Positions 15,506-25,400 of a DNA stretch of 29,320 nt are shown piece after piece. The position numbers and the translations under genes are program-made. This DNA comes from CAZDYP01 sp964509505 (GTDB lineage: Bacteria; Chloroflexota; Anaerolineae; JACRMK01): NCBI GenBank assembly GCA_964509505.1, contig CAZDYP010000050.1, forward strand, positions 1 to 29,320, written 5' to 3'. Position 1 is the stretch's first letter. Every line of letters begins with the position of its first letter. Under the pieces are notes generated by a model. The model made no database searches. It was given only the letters and a program-made list of their open reading frames with translations, and was not told where the DNA came from.

Positions 15506-16705
15506 TTAATGCGCTCGCAAATACTCCCGAATCATCAACGCCGCCGTCGCGCCCTCGCCGACAGCGCTGGCTGCCTGCTTCGTGCTGCCGAGTCGCGCGT
15601 CACCAGCTGCGAACACGCCGGGCATACTCGTTTCGAGCAGCGCATTGGTGATGATGAAGCCCGTCTTGTCGCGCTGAATTTCCTTCGGCAGCCAGCTCGT
15701 GTTCGGCGACAAGCCAATGAAGACGAAAACGCCCGCAGGCTCAATCGTCTCGCTCACACCCGTTGCCGTGTTCTTGATGGTGAGGCCGCTCAATTTGTTT
15801 TTGCCGTGCAGCGCTTCCACCACCGTGTTGTAGCGCACCTCAATGTGGGGTGTCTGCTTCACTTTGTCAATCACGATTTGGCTCGCGGTCATCTCGGCGC
15901 CGCGCACGAGAATCGTCACCTTGTCCACGAAGCGCGCGAGGAACAAACTCTCTTCGCCTGCGCTGTTGCCGCCGCCAATCACAGCGACCTGCTTGCCCTT
16001 GTAAAAGGGGCCGTCGCACGTCGCGCAGAAATGCACGCCCGCGCCAATCAAATCATCTTCACCGGGCACACCCAAACGCCGATATGTCGAACCCGTCGCA
16101 ATCAGAATCGCCTTCGCGCCATATTCGTGACCGTCGGCGGTCTGGACGTAACGCGACTCACGCTCGCGGTGGAGGCTCACTACCTCTTGCGCTTGCAACA
16201 GCTCGACGCCGAACCGTCGGGCTTGTGCCACTAGGCGGTCTGCGAACTCCGCGCCGAGAATGCCGTCGGGGAAGCCGGGAAAATTGTCGAGCCGTTCGGT
16301 CACGCCCACTTGCCCGCCCAAGCCGCTCTTTTCGATGACTAGCACATCGAGTCCTTCACGCGCCGCATATAGCGCCGCCGTCAGCGCCGCAGGTCCGCCG
16401 CCGATGGTGATGAGGTCGTAATAATTCAGCTGCGCGCGCGTTTGCAAAGCGAGTTTCGCGGCGAGCTCGGCGTTGCTTGGTTCGACTAGCGTACTCTTAT
16501 CGCCGAACAGTAACACGGGAATGATGCGCTTGCCATTATTGACGCGCATCACGAACTCAAGCCCCGCCTCGTCTTGTTCAACGTCAACCCAATGATAATG
16601 AATGCGTTGCTCGCCCAAAAATTTTTTCGCGCGCTTACAGTCGCTGCACCAGGGCGCGCCATAGACGGTCAGGTGGTCTTCGTGTCCGGGTTCAACCATG
16701 CTCAT
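15506..16705 (-). CDS. Glutaredoxin-thioredoxin reductase fusion flavoprotein
   Basis: This 399-residue protein has an N-terminal glutaredoxin-like domain (residues about 10-85; Cys20-x-x-Cys23 in YGAPWCSDCKRAKKFL, cis-proline in IIPVLLFG) and a thioredoxin-reductase domain. The latter has the FAD motif IGGGPAALTAALYAA (from 101), the redox pair Cys227/Cys230 in HFCATCDGPFYKGK, the NADPH motif AVIGGGNSAGEESLFL (from 241) and the FAD-ribityl motif PGVFAAGDARLG near the end. It presumably passes electrons from NADPH via FAD and the CATC pair to the attached CSDC domain or to a separate thioredoxin. The ATG at 16705 has GGAGG 7 bases upstream. The gene stands alone. Confidence 0.93.
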   Translation of the reverse strand: MSMVEPGHEDHLTVYGAPWCSDCKRAKKFLGEQRIHYHWVDVEQDEAGLEFVMRVNNGKRIIPVLLFGDKSTLVEPSNAELAAKLALQTRAQLNYYDLITIGGGPAALTAALYAAREGLDVLVIEKSGLGGQVGVTERLDNFPGFPDGILGAEFADRLVAQARRFGVELLQAQEVVSLHRERESRYVQTADGHEYGAKAILIATGSTYRRLGVPGEDDLIGAGVHFCATCDGPFYKGKQVAVIGGGNSAGEESLFLARFVDKVTILVRGAEMTASQIVIDKVKQTPHIEVRYNTVVEALHGKNKLSGLTIKNTATGVSETIEPAGVFVFIGLSPNTSWLPKEIQRDKTGFIITNALLETSMPGVFAAGDARLGSTKQAASAVGEGATAALMIREYLRAH

Positions 16706-16723
16706 GGGGATACCTCCTCAAAA

Positions 16724-16826
16724 ATTGCAGATTGCAGATAGCCAATGGCGGATGGCGGATAGCCGATAGCCGATAGCCAATGGCAGATAGCCATCGTGGC
16801 GATGCGCCATCCGCTATTCGCCATAT
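16724..16826. repeat. Phased heptamer array with inverted copies
   Basis: Ten 7-nt units follow without a break from 16724 to 16793: attgcag twice, atagcca, atggcgg twice, atagccg twice, atagcca, atggcag, atagcca. Related units occur in inverted orientation at about 16804-16826, so the two parts could form a long imperfect hairpin. The array fills the 189-bp gap between the Uma2 and thioredoxin reductase genes, directly before the latter's ribosome-binding site. Confidence 0.85.
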
Positions 16827-16894
16827 AGTTCTGGTTCTTGCCAAAGCGTTACGATTGATGAGTGGCATGGTGCAGGCGACGGTTTCGATGGGCA

Positions 16895-17500
16895 TCATGC
16901 TTTGCGCTTTTTACTTGGCTCAGCTTTTTTCATCCAGTCCACCCTCGCGTAAATGCTGGCGAGTGGAATAGTGATGCGCAACAAGGGTAATGCGAGCTTG
17001 TCAGTGAGCTGACGATACTCAGTGAGTTTCCAAGTGCCGTTAGCCTGTCGTTGAAAATAATCAACAAATGGCACATCAGGGTCAATCAAGACATAGGCTT
17101 GCAACGATTTCAAAGGACGATATAAGTCGAATTTTTCGCCACGGTCATGTTCACGCGTGGTGGGGGAAAGCACTTCGACAATCACGGTTGGATTGAGCAG
17201 CGTCGCCGTGCGCGTTTTGGCAAATTCAGGTTCGCCGCAGACGATGGTCAAGTCAGGATAAGTGAATAACCCACTTTCTTTGACCTGGACGCGTGTGTCA
17301 CTGCCGAAAACCTCGCACGCCTTTCGTTTCAACGCATCATACAAAATGCCGCTGAGTTCCATGACCACTCGATTGTGGTTCGGTGTTGCGCCCGCCATCA
17401 GTGTAATGACGCCTTGACGGTATTCGTGCTTGTCCAGCGCAGCCTCTTCAAACTTCAAATATTCAGCCGGTGTGAAAAATTTTTTGGTGAGTGATGTCAT
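16895..17500 (-). CDS. Uma2 family protein (DUF820, PD-(D/E)xK nuclease fold)
   Basis: The 201-residue protein is a typical Uma2-family member: LTKKFFTPAEYLKFEE at the start, EYRQGVITLMAGATPNHN, then YPDLTIVCGEPEF, NPTVIVEVLSPTTREHDRG, EKFDLYRPLKSLQAYVLIDPD. Asp83, Glu109 and Lys123 fit the PD-(D/E)xK active-site pattern. Uma2 proteins occur in many copies in Cyanobacteria and Chloroflexota, and their role is unproven. The C-terminus is lysine-rich (KKAEPSKKRKA). The ATG has GGAGG 5 bases upstream and lies 10 bp after the stop codon of the regulator gene, so the two may be cotranscribed. Confidence 0.92.
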   Translation of the reverse strand: MTSLTKKFFTPAEYLKFEEAALDKHEYRQGVITLMAGATPNHNRVVMELSGILYDALKRKACEVFGSDTRVQVKESGLFTYPDLTIVCGEPEFAKTRTATLLNPTVIVEVLSPTTREHDRGEKFDLYRPLKSLQAYVLIDPDVPFVDYFQRQANGTWKLTEYRQLTDKLALPLLRITIPLASIYARVDWMKKAEPSKKRKA

Positions 17501-17510
17501 TGAAACCTCC

Positions 17511-20063
17511 CTAATCTGTCAGTAATTCGTGTAATATCTGCTCTACATTCAACGCGCGTCCCTTGTTCCACGCCGTCTTCAACACTCGGGCGCTTAATGC
17601 GGCGCGTAATTGCTTGAGCTGAGTCTGGTGTGTCTGTTCTTCAGTGGGTGAGCGAGACGCGGAGAGGCTTTCGCGCGCCGCTTCCAGCGCGCCCCATAAT
17701 CGCGCGGCGTGTGTCCAGCGTTTGCGGGTGAGGTGAATGGCGACCATTGCCTCTAACGCATCTATCAGCTGCAACATCCATTCGCGTCGTTCTGCGTCTT
17801 TCGATTCACGCATGAGCGACATGCTCTCGGCGAAATAGGTTTGTGCCTGTGCGTTATCAGCTTGCGTGAAGGCGAGCAATCCTGCTACGTTCAACGCTTT
17901 GGCGCGCACACTCGGCTTGAGCCGTTGACCGCGCGCGGCGGTCAGCAACCGCTCGCACCATTGTCGCCCGCTGGTCACGTCGTCACGTTGTCGCCAGAAC
18001 CAACCTAATGCGCTGACCAGCCGCAAGCCCAACTCGATGTGATTATCGCGCAATGTCCATTGGAGGGCGGCGCAAAAATTGTCATATTCGTTGGTTAAGT
18101 GTTCTTGCCATCGCGCCTTTTCTGCGCGTTGTCTTGATTCGGCGTTCTCAGCAAGGGCTAAATAATAGAGAGCGTGACGACGGTGAATCGTGCTGGCTTC
18201 ACCGCTGCGTTCCAATTGTTCGCGCGCAAATTCGGCGATGGTGTTCAGCATGGCGAAGCGACGCTCGTCGCCATGCGTAGCGACGGCGCACAGCAAGCTG
18301 TAGTCCACCAGCTTCGCTAAGCCTGTCAGCGCCTCCATTGATAAGTCATTCATAAAACAAATGCGCTCGGCGGCGTCCAGCGTGAAGCTGCCATGAAAAA
18401 TTGAGATGCGCCTTACCAACTTTTGCTCATCGTCGTTTAGCAAATCGTAGCTCCACGTCAGCGCATTTTGCAATGTCTTGTGTCGCGCTGGCAAGTCGCG
18501 CATGGCGCTAGTCAGCCATGACCAACGCGCGGGCAACGTCGTGTTCGTCAACCGTTCGAGAATGGCGTGCGGCGTCAGCAATTTGGTTTGCATGGCGGCG
18601 AGTTCGATGGCCAATGGCAAGCCATCGAGCCGCGCGCAAATCTCCGCGATGATGGGTGCGTTCTGTGGCGTGAGAGCGAAGCTAGGTTGTAGCGCCTGCG
18701 CTTGTTGGGTGAACAAGGCAACCGAAGGATAGCGCAGCAGCGCCGCTGGCGATGGCAGCGTGCGCGCATCAGGCACAGGCAACGGCGCGAGCGGATAGAC
18801 TTGCTCACCGTGCAACTGCAAGACGTGGCGACTGGTGACGAGTAGCTTGAGGCGCGGCGCGTTGCTGAGAAGCGAGGCGATGAGCGGCGCTGCGGCACTG
18901 ACTTGCTCGAAATTGTCAATGACTAACAGGAGATGTTTGTCGGCGAGCTGCGCTTTGAGATTTTGTAATAAGGTGCGATTTAGCGTCTCACCGACGTTGA
19001 GAACTTGCGCCAGAGCTATCACAAGCGTTGTCGCATCACGCACAGAGGCGATGCCGACGTAGAACACGCCATCGGCAAAGTGGTCAATGAGCTGCGTCGC
19101 TGCTTCCAACGCGAGCCGTGTTTTACCGACGCCGCCCGGTCCGATGATCGTCACGAGGCGATGCGGTGCGCTCTGTAACGTTGCGACGACCTCCTGTAAT
19201 TCTTGGGCGCGCCCCATCAAGGGCGTGGTGGGCGCGGGAAGATTGTGGCGCGGGCGCGGCGTAGGCGCCAGCTCGGTCAGTTCGCCGTCTTTGATGCGCA
19301 AGTAGAGCGCGACGGTTTCTTTGGAAGGCGCAGTGTCCAAATCTTTTTGCAAGACGCGCTGGCACGTCTCGTATTGCGCCAGCGCTTCGTGCCGCTGACC
19401 GCTCAAGGCGAGCAAGCGCATGACTTGACGATGCGCTTCCTCGCGCCAAGGGTCGAGTTGCAACTGTTGGCGCGCGTACGTCAAGGCTTGCGTGTAATGG
19501 CGTTGCTGGACGTAATAGGTTGTGAGGTGATGCAATGCTTCCAATGCTTGGCGTTGCAAACTCTCACGCTTGAGCAACGCCCATTCTTCAAACTCGGCGC
19601 TGTCCGCCAGAAAAAATTGCGCCAGAAAATGGCCGCGATACAAAGCGATGGCGCGCGCAAGGCGCTGGATGCACTGCGGGCAACTGTCGGGGCTGCGGTG
19701 ATTGTGCCGTTGGCATTCGTGATGCAGTGTGGCGAACTCGGCAACATCCAAACGATAGCGACTGTCGGGGTTGAATTGCACAGTCTCGCGCGTGATGAGC
19801 AGGTGAGGAGGTTTGGCGTGTGCGTCGCCCAACGCGCGGCGCAAATTCGAAATGGCTTCGCGCAAACTATGACGCGCGGCGGCTTCGGATTGTTCGGGCC
19901 ACAACAACGTGGCGAGGGTGTTGCGCGTATGCGGCGTGTGGTTTTCGACGACGAGGTATGCAAGCAACGCCTTCAATTTATTGTAGGCAAATGCTTTGAT
20001 GGGCTTGTCGCCGATGGATACTTGAACGGCGCCCAGCAGCGAGATGTTGAGAGAATCTTTCAC
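17511..20063 (-). CDS. BTAD/NB-ARC/TPR transcriptional regulator (SARP-like STAND ATPase)
   Basis: The protein has about 850 residues if it starts at the GTG at 20063. The N-terminal winged helix (SLNISLLGAVQVSIGDKPI; LWPEQSEAAARHSLREAISN) and the bacterial transcriptional activator domain are typical of SARP/AfsR-like regulators. An NB-ARC ATPase follows, with Walker A GPGGVGKT near residue 308, Walker B LLVIDNFEQV, LVTSRH and GLPLAIELAA, and then helical TPR-like repeats. Such STAND proteins usually activate transcription after ligand-driven oligomerisation. A HxxxxxxCxxC stretch (HRSPDSCPQC) may bind metal. The GTG is preferred to an ATG at 20114 because the domain begins right after it and a TATAAT box lies 7 bases upstream. 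It is divergent from the AAA ATPase gene and could regulate that cluster. Confidence 0.88.
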   Translation of the reverse strand: MKDSLNISLLGAVQVSIGDKPIKAFAYNKLKALLAYLVVENHTPHTRNTLATLLWPEQSEAAARHSLREAISNLRRALGDAHAKPPHLLITRETVQFNPDSRYRLDVAEFATLHHECQRHNHRSPDSCPQCIQRLARAIALYRGHFLAQFFLADSAEFEEWALLKRESLQRQALEALHHLTTYYVQQRHYTQALTYARQQLQLDPWREEAHRQVMRLLALSGQRHEALAQYETCQRVLQKDLDTAPSKETVALYLRIKDGELTELAPTPRPRHNLPAPTTPLMGRAQELQEVVATLQSAPHRLVTIIGPGGVGKTRLALEAATQLIDHFADGVFYVGIASVRDATTLVIALAQVLNVGETLNRTLLQNLKAQLADKHLLLVIDNFEQVSAAAPLIASLLSNAPRLKLLVTSRHVLQLHGEQVYPLAPLPVPDARTLPSPAALLRYPSVALFTQQAQALQPSFALTPQNAPIIAEICARLDGLPLAIELAAMQTKLLTPHAILERLTNTTLPARWSWLTSAMRDLPARHKTLQNALTWSYDLLNDDEQKLVRRISIFHGSFTLDAAERICFMNDLSMEALTGLAKLVDYSLLCAVATHGDERRFAMLNTIAEFAREQLERSGEASTIHRRHALYYLALAENAESRQRAEKARWQEHLTNEYDNFCAALQWTLRDNHIELGLRLVSALGWFWRQRDDVTSGRQWCERLLTAARGQRLKPSVRAKALNVAGLLAFTQADNAQAQTYFAESMSLMRESKDAERREWMLQLIDALEAMVAIHLTRKRWTHAARLWGALEAARESLSASRSPTEEQTHQTQLKQLRAALSARVLKTAWNKGRALNVEQILHELLTD

Positions 20064-20070
20064 GACGGAG

Positions 20071-20076
20071 ATTATA
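20071..20076 (-). promoter_or_regulatory. -10 box for a probably leaderless regulator mRNA
   Basis: TATAAT on the minus strand ends 7 bases before the GTG codon that starts the conserved regulator domain, so transcription would begin at or next to the start codon. No Shine-Dalgarno sequence and no clear -35 box are seen. Confidence 0.5.
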
Positions 20077-20174
20077 CCATCAGCCCCTCTTGACGCTCTT
20101 TTGACGCCGCCCATTTAGAATAGTAACATCGTCGCGCGCCAAGAGGCGCCGTGTCTCTCTTGGCGTATGATGTA

Positions 20175-20195
20175 GGGCAAGTTACAAACTTGCCC
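20175..20195. promoter_or_regulatory. Perfect 9-bp inverted repeat before the AAA ATPase gene
   Basis: gggcaagtt (20175-20183) and aacttgccc (20187-20195) flank a 3-nt centre, 8 bp before the ATG. It could be an operator of the divergent regulator, an mRNA hairpin covering the start region, or a member of a dispersed palindromic repeat family. No T-run follows, so it is not a terminator. Confidence 0.6.
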
Positions 20196-20203
20196 AACAC
20201 CTT

Positions 20204-22363
20204 ATGGAAACGGACCTCAACTTCCAACATCTGCAGGCGGAATTGACGCGCATTGACCGCTGGTTACAACGCGCAGTGCGGCGCTGGCGACTCGCGGGGC
20301 AAGACCCTGCCGATACGTTTCGCGGTTTGTATCTCTCCGAAGATGCCGTGGATGCGTTGTTGGAGCGTCCACTGCACACGAATTGGGGGCAGCTCACCCA
20401 ACTCTCACCCGCAGAAGAAGAAGCCTATCGGCAGCTGACAGCGCAAGCGAGCGCGGAGGTGAAAGCGATTGCCGCACACGCGAAAGCTGCGGGACAGCGC
20501 TTGCGTCTCTACGAACTGGCGCAAGCGTTTGGCTTGGAGCGTTTCGACCTCGACGTGTTGCTGATTGCGCTCGCACCCGCGTTGGATTTGCGTTATGAAA
20601 AGCTCTATGGCTATTTGCAAGACGACGTGACGCGCAAACGTCCAACGATCAACCTGGCATTGGATTTGTTGTGCGAGGCAAACGCAACACGGCTGATGCG
20701 TCTGTCGCATTTCAAAGACGATGCGCCGTTGTTCAAGTATCGTTTGATTGAGCGCGTGACCGATGCCAGCCATGCGAAAGCGCCCTTGCTCAGTCAGAGC
20801 CTTGCGCCTGACGAAGCCATCGTCGCGTGGCTGTTGGGCAACTTCCAACCTCACTCCGATTTGGGTTTCCACGCCGATTTAATTTCCCCACAAAGAACCG
20901 CCGCCGATGAATTGTTGGTGGCTGATGCGTTAGGCGATTTACAATTCGACTTCGAGCAAAATCCCTTGTGCGTGTTCTATGGTCCCGACCATGCGCGCCA
21001 ATTGGCTGCCGCGCGTTTGCTTGCGGCTGAAGCGGCGCGTGAATTGTTGCTGGTGGATTTAGCCGCAGTCGTGAAAGCGGGACAGACGCCAGCGCAAGCC
21101 GTACGACTCGCATTGCGCGACGCGCGGCTCGCGGGCGCGTGGCCATTGTTAGTGGGCTGGGACGCGTGTTTGGCGGAGGGTGTGCCGCCTGCGGATATTT
21201 TATCGGAAGTGTGCGCGCATCCCGACACGCTCATCATCGTCGGACGAGCGCATTGGCATCCGAAAGATGTAGAGCGCACGCGACCCTTCACGTGGATCGA
21301 GTTCGACATGCCCGACTACGCGCATCGTGAAGCGTTGTGGCAACATTTTCTGGAGCGAGACGAGGACGCTGATGACACGTTCGACCTCGCCGCGTTGTCG
21401 AGCCAGTTTGTGCTGACGGCATCGCAGATTCGTGATGCGGTAGCATCGGCGCGCGATCTGAGCGCGCAACGGGGCGATGCGCTGCAAGAAGCCGACTTGT
21501 TTATGGCGGCGCGGTCGCATTCGAGCTTGGGGTTGCTGAACTTGGCGCGCAAGCTCACACCGCGTTACGAGTGGTCGGACATCATCTTGCCCGACGACCA
21601 GCGCGCGATTCTGCGCGAAATCGTCTCGACAGTGCGCGGACGCTCCATCGTGCTGGAAGGGTGGGGCGTGGGGCAGAAGCTCGCGTCGAGTCAAGGGGTG
21701 ACTGTGTTGTTTGCGGGTCCGCCCGGCACAGGCAAGACGATGGCCGCCGAAGTCATCGCGGCGGAGTTGCGGTTCGATCTCTACAAGATTGAGCTATCGG
21801 GCATCGTCAGCAAATACATCGGCGAGACCGAGAAAAATTTGGAGCGCATCTTCAATGAAGCAGAACGCAGCAATGCGATTTTATTTTTTGACGAGGCGGA
21901 TGCCATCTTCGGCAAACGCTCTGAGGTGAAAGATTCGCATGACCGTTATGCCAACATCGAAATCAGCTATTTGTTGCAGCGCATGGAGGCATACGACGGT
22001 GTGACGATTTTGGCGACGAACTTGCGCGCGAATTTGGACGAAGCGTTCACTCGTCGTTTGCAGTTCGCGGTGGATTTTCCATTTCCCGAAGAGGCGGACC
22101 GTTTGCGTATCTGGGAGACGTTGTTCCCGCCTGGGGTGCCACGCGCGACGAACCTCGATTTGCAATACATGGCGCGACGTTTCAAACTCGCGGGCGGCAG
22201 TATTCGCAACATCATCGTCAGTGCGGCGTATCTGGCAGCAGCCGACGGCGGCATGGTGAAGATGGAGCATTTGCTGCATGGCACGCGGCGCGAGTTGCAG
22301 AAGATGGGGCGGTTGTTGCGCGAGAAGGATATGGTGGCGCCGCGAGAGGAAAGTAATAAGTAA
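20204..22363 (+). CDS. Tandem AAA ATPase of the eCIS-associated type
   Basis: The 719-residue protein has a helical/winged-helix N-terminal part, a degenerate AAA module (about residues 255-400: the P-loop position near 259 reads FYGPDHARQ, without Lys-Thr) and an intact C-terminal AAA module. The latter has Walker A AGPPGTGKT near residue 505, Walker B ILFFDEADAIFGKR near 563, sensor 1 TILATNLRANLD and the arginine finger region DEAFTRRLQF. This layout is that of the AAA ATPase kept in extracellular contractile injection system loci, where it is a core component of uncertain role. The following DUF4157 genes support that. No Shine-Dalgarno site precedes the ATG; a perfect palindrome sits there. 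The last codons run into a heptamer array. Other AAA roles are possible. Confidence 0.85.
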   Translation: METDLNFQHLQAELTRIDRWLQRAVRRWRLAGQDPADTFRGLYLSEDAVDALLERPLHTNWGQLTQLSPAEEEAYRQLTAQASAEVKAIAAHAKAAGQRLRLYELAQAFGLERFDLDVLLIALAPALDLRYEKLYGYLQDDVTRKRPTINLALDLLCEANATRLMRLSHFKDDAPLFKYRLIERVTDASHAKAPLLSQSLAPDEAIVAWLLGNFQPHSDLGFHADLISPQRTAADELLVADALGDLQFDFEQNPLCVFYGPDHARQLAAARLLAAEAARELLLVDLAAVVKAGQTPAQAVRLALRDARLAGAWPLLVGWDACLAEGVPPADILSEVCAHPDTLIIVGRAHWHPKDVERTRPFTWIEFDMPDYAHREALWQHFLERDEDADDTFDLAALSSQFVLTASQIRDAVASARDLSAQRGDALQEADLFMAARSHSSLGLLNLARKLTPRYEWSDIILPDDQRAILREIVSTVRGRSIVLEGWGVGQKLASSQGVTVLFAGPPGTGKTMAAEVIAAELRFDLYKIELSGIVSKYIGETEKNLERIFNEAERSNAILFFDEADAIFGKRSEVKDSHDRYANIEISYLLQRMEAYDGVTILATNLRANLDEAFTRRLQFAVDFPFPEEADRLRIWETLFPPGVPRATNLDLQYMARRFKLAGGSIRNIIVSAAYLAAADGGMVKMEHLLHGTRRELQKMGRLLREKDMVAPREESNK

Positions 22364-22401
22364 AAAGTAATTCGTAATTGGTAATTGGTAATTCGTAATT
22401 G
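22353..22401. repeat. Heptamer array overlapping the ATPase stop codon
   Basis: Seven 7-nt units in perfect phase (gtaataa, gtaaaaa, gtaattc, gtaattg, gtaattg, gtaattc, gtaattg) span the last codons of the ATPase gene and most of the 70-bp gap to the DUF4157 gene. Confidence 0.85.
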
Positions 22402-22433
22402 GCATTGCGATTACTTCATTGCGGAGGGGGAGC

Positions 22434-25400
22434 ATGAAAGCTCAAGTTGCTCGTCAGCAGACGGATGCGAAACGAGCGCATCAGCAAAAGCCAGCGAAGG
22501 CAACAGTTAAGCCGACGGCGGAAACGGAGAACGCTGCGCAAGCGCGAGCGGATGAGCGGGCGTTGCTGCCACAAAATCTGCTCGCGTTGCAAGGTGTCAT
22601 AGGCAATCGCGCGGTGCAACGCTTGATTCAGCCCAAACTCAATGTAAATGCGCCGGGCGATACATACGAGCAAGAGGCGGATAAGGTGGCGGCGCAGGTG
22701 GTGACGATGCGCGCGCCTGTGCAACGGCAAGCGATGCCCGAGGAAGATGAGCTGCACGCTTCGCGCAAACCGATCGCGCAACGGCAAGCGATGCCCGAGG
22801 AAGATGAATTACAAGCGAAGCCACTCGTGCAACGCGCGACGGAAGAGGACGAGCTGCAAGCGAAGCCACTCGTGCAACGCGCGACGGAAGAGGACGAGCT
22901 GCAAGCGAAGCNNNNNNNNNNNNNNNNNNNNNNNNNNNNNNNNNNNNNNNNNNNNNNNNNNNNNNNNNNNNNNNNNNNNNNNNNNNNNNNNNNNNNNNNN
23001 NNNNNNNNNNNTGCAAGCGAAGCCACTCGTGCAACGCGCGACGGAAGAGGACGAGCTGCAAGCGAAACCGTCAGTGCAACGCAAAGGCGATGGCAGTTTC
23101 GAGATGGATGAGGCATTTCAGGCGCGCTTGAATGAGACGCGTGGCAGCGGCAGTCCATTACCTGCTGAGACGCGCGAGTTCATGGAGTCGCGCATGGGTG
23201 TAGATTTTAGCGGCGTGCGCGTGCATACAGGGAGCGAGGGCGCGCAATTGAGCCAAGACGTGCAGGCGCAGGCATTCACGCATGGCAGCGACATCTATTT
23301 CAATGAGGGCAAATACAATCCCAACTCAAGTGATGGGCAACAGTTGTTGGCGCACGAGCTGACGCATACGATTCAGCAGACAGGCGGCGTGCAGCGACAG
23401 GCAAATGTCATTCAGCGCAAGCCGCTGACGTTGGGTTCGGTGAAGCGGTCGGTGGAATTGCGTGGCTCGCCCAATAGCAAAGGGAAAAAAGCTTCTAAGA
23501 CGTTGTATCGAAACAGCACGGCGCTGAAAGCGCTTGACTCACAGCCTGTGGCAGATGAAAAGGACCCAAATAAAACCTGGAGACATGTCGAAATTTTTTC
23601 TGGTGAACAGCGCGGCACACAGGGCTATGTGCCTAGTCAAGATTATGGTGAATGGGGTACCAAGGAAGACACAGAGTTAGGGCATACGATTGAGCGCACG
23701 GGGTTGCGTGATAAGGCTGACAAGACAGGCGCGGCGAAGGGGGCATTGGATGAAGGGACGTTGGTGCAACTGATCAACCCCACTGTGACCAGCGGCTATT
23801 ATCAGGTGCAGGTGCTGACGGGTTCAAGCCAAAGCAAACAAGGTTACATTCGCCAAGACAAGCTGGTGAAAGAGAACTTGCCCATCGCGCTCAAAGAATC
23901 GCGTTGGTTCCACAAGAAGGATACGCAGATCATCGGCGAATCGAAGGCGGGCAGCTTCGAGTCGCGCCATGAAACGGAGAAGGCGCTCCATGTGACGAGC
24001 GGCGAAGCAGCGCAACAAATTTTCACCGCGTTGACCTCGGGCTTCTCGAAGTTGACGGCATTCCAGAAAATTGCGTTTCTGTTGGCAGGGCAGCCTGGCG
24101 GCAAAGTGACCGCCGATTTCAAACAGCTGACGCATGAGGATTTGCGGGAGACCATCAAGCAAAATTTTGCAGGCGACCCCGGCCCCGAAGCGCATAACTA
24201 TTTACTGGATTTGCTTGACCATGATGGCACACCGTCGCTCAAATTCCAGATTCTCGTCGCGGTGGGGGATGTGGATAGCTCGGGCAGTTTCTCAAAAGCT
24301 ATAACCAATGTGCCGGTGTTGGGCGGCAAATTGGGTGTTAAGGGCGATACAGTGCGCGTGTTTGAGCTAATCGAGAACGCGCCGCGCGACGAGCGGCATC
24401 AGATCTGGCGGGATAGGACGTTGATGGCGCGCCTGTCAAGCTTAGATGACAAATCGCGCAAGGCGTATGAGCGCTTAGAAGCGCAGATCAATGTCGAGAA
24501 GGCAGAGATCGTCATTGAGCAGAAGAAGGAAAAGGGCTTAACAATTACTACAGCGGATACGCAAACGCTGGCGATGGAGCGCGATGCGCAACTCGCTTTG
24601 CTGTTCACGCATAACATTAAGAAGTTACCTGTGATTGGCAAAGCGATCGGACTTGAGACGACCAAACTTTACGATGACCTGTTGGAGTGGAAATCCAAAG
24701 CGACCCAAGACGACCTCAATTACATCAAGCAACCGACTAGCAAATTTCAGCAAGCGCTGGCGCAAGCGCCCACGAATTTCTTGATGGGCTTGCGCCAGAA
24801 GGAGCGCGATTTCCTCACAACCTTTTTGGATACGGTGGACACGTCTGGCTCGCAAACGCAAGTGAAAGCGGTGGTCGGCGGCTTGAAGCGTCAGAAGAAC
24901 ATTGTCCATCGCGGCACAAATCGGGGATGGCTTGGCACAAAAGTTTCGACGGCGATGACAGAGAAAAAGTGGCCCGAGATCGAAAATGAAATCAAATTGT
25001 TGAACGAAGAGCAACGCGCGGAGGTGCTGAAGGCATACGATCCAACACCGAGTCAAGCCTTGACGTTGTTGGAAGCGGACCTGAAGGCGGCGGGTTTCGA
25101 TAAGGAGAGCCGCGCGCGTATCCTCGCGATGTTCAGGACCCTAGAGTTTGGCACACCCGGCGGCGCGTATGTGGATTTGTGGGAATTGGTCGAGCCAGGC
25201 AAGAAGACACGCCTCAAACATCGTTTCACGAAAGAAGCGCTGAAAGGGCAGAGCCAAGAAGTCATCGCCAAAGCCGCCTTTAAAATTATCATGGACTTGG
25301 AAGGCGAGGAGTACGCGCAGGTGCGCCAAGATAAAGACCTGCTCCGCAAAATCAAAGCGGTTGCCAGTCCCAAAACGTGGGGACGCATCATGACGCTTTT

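Noticed and set aside
15494..16234. A 246-residue plus-strand frame opposite the thioredoxin reductase gene.
   Set aside because: It lies fully over a strongly supported flavoprotein gene and has no domain match that I can see.
19203..20093. A 296-residue plus-strand frame opposite the regulator gene.
   Set aside because: It is antisense to clear BTAD-domain coding sequence and shows no family features.
20064..20114. ATG at 20114 as the start of the BTAD/NB-ARC regulator.
   Set aside because: It has no ribosome site, adds 17 residues not typical of the family, and a TATAAT box lies between it and the GTG at 20063. It cannot be fully excluded.
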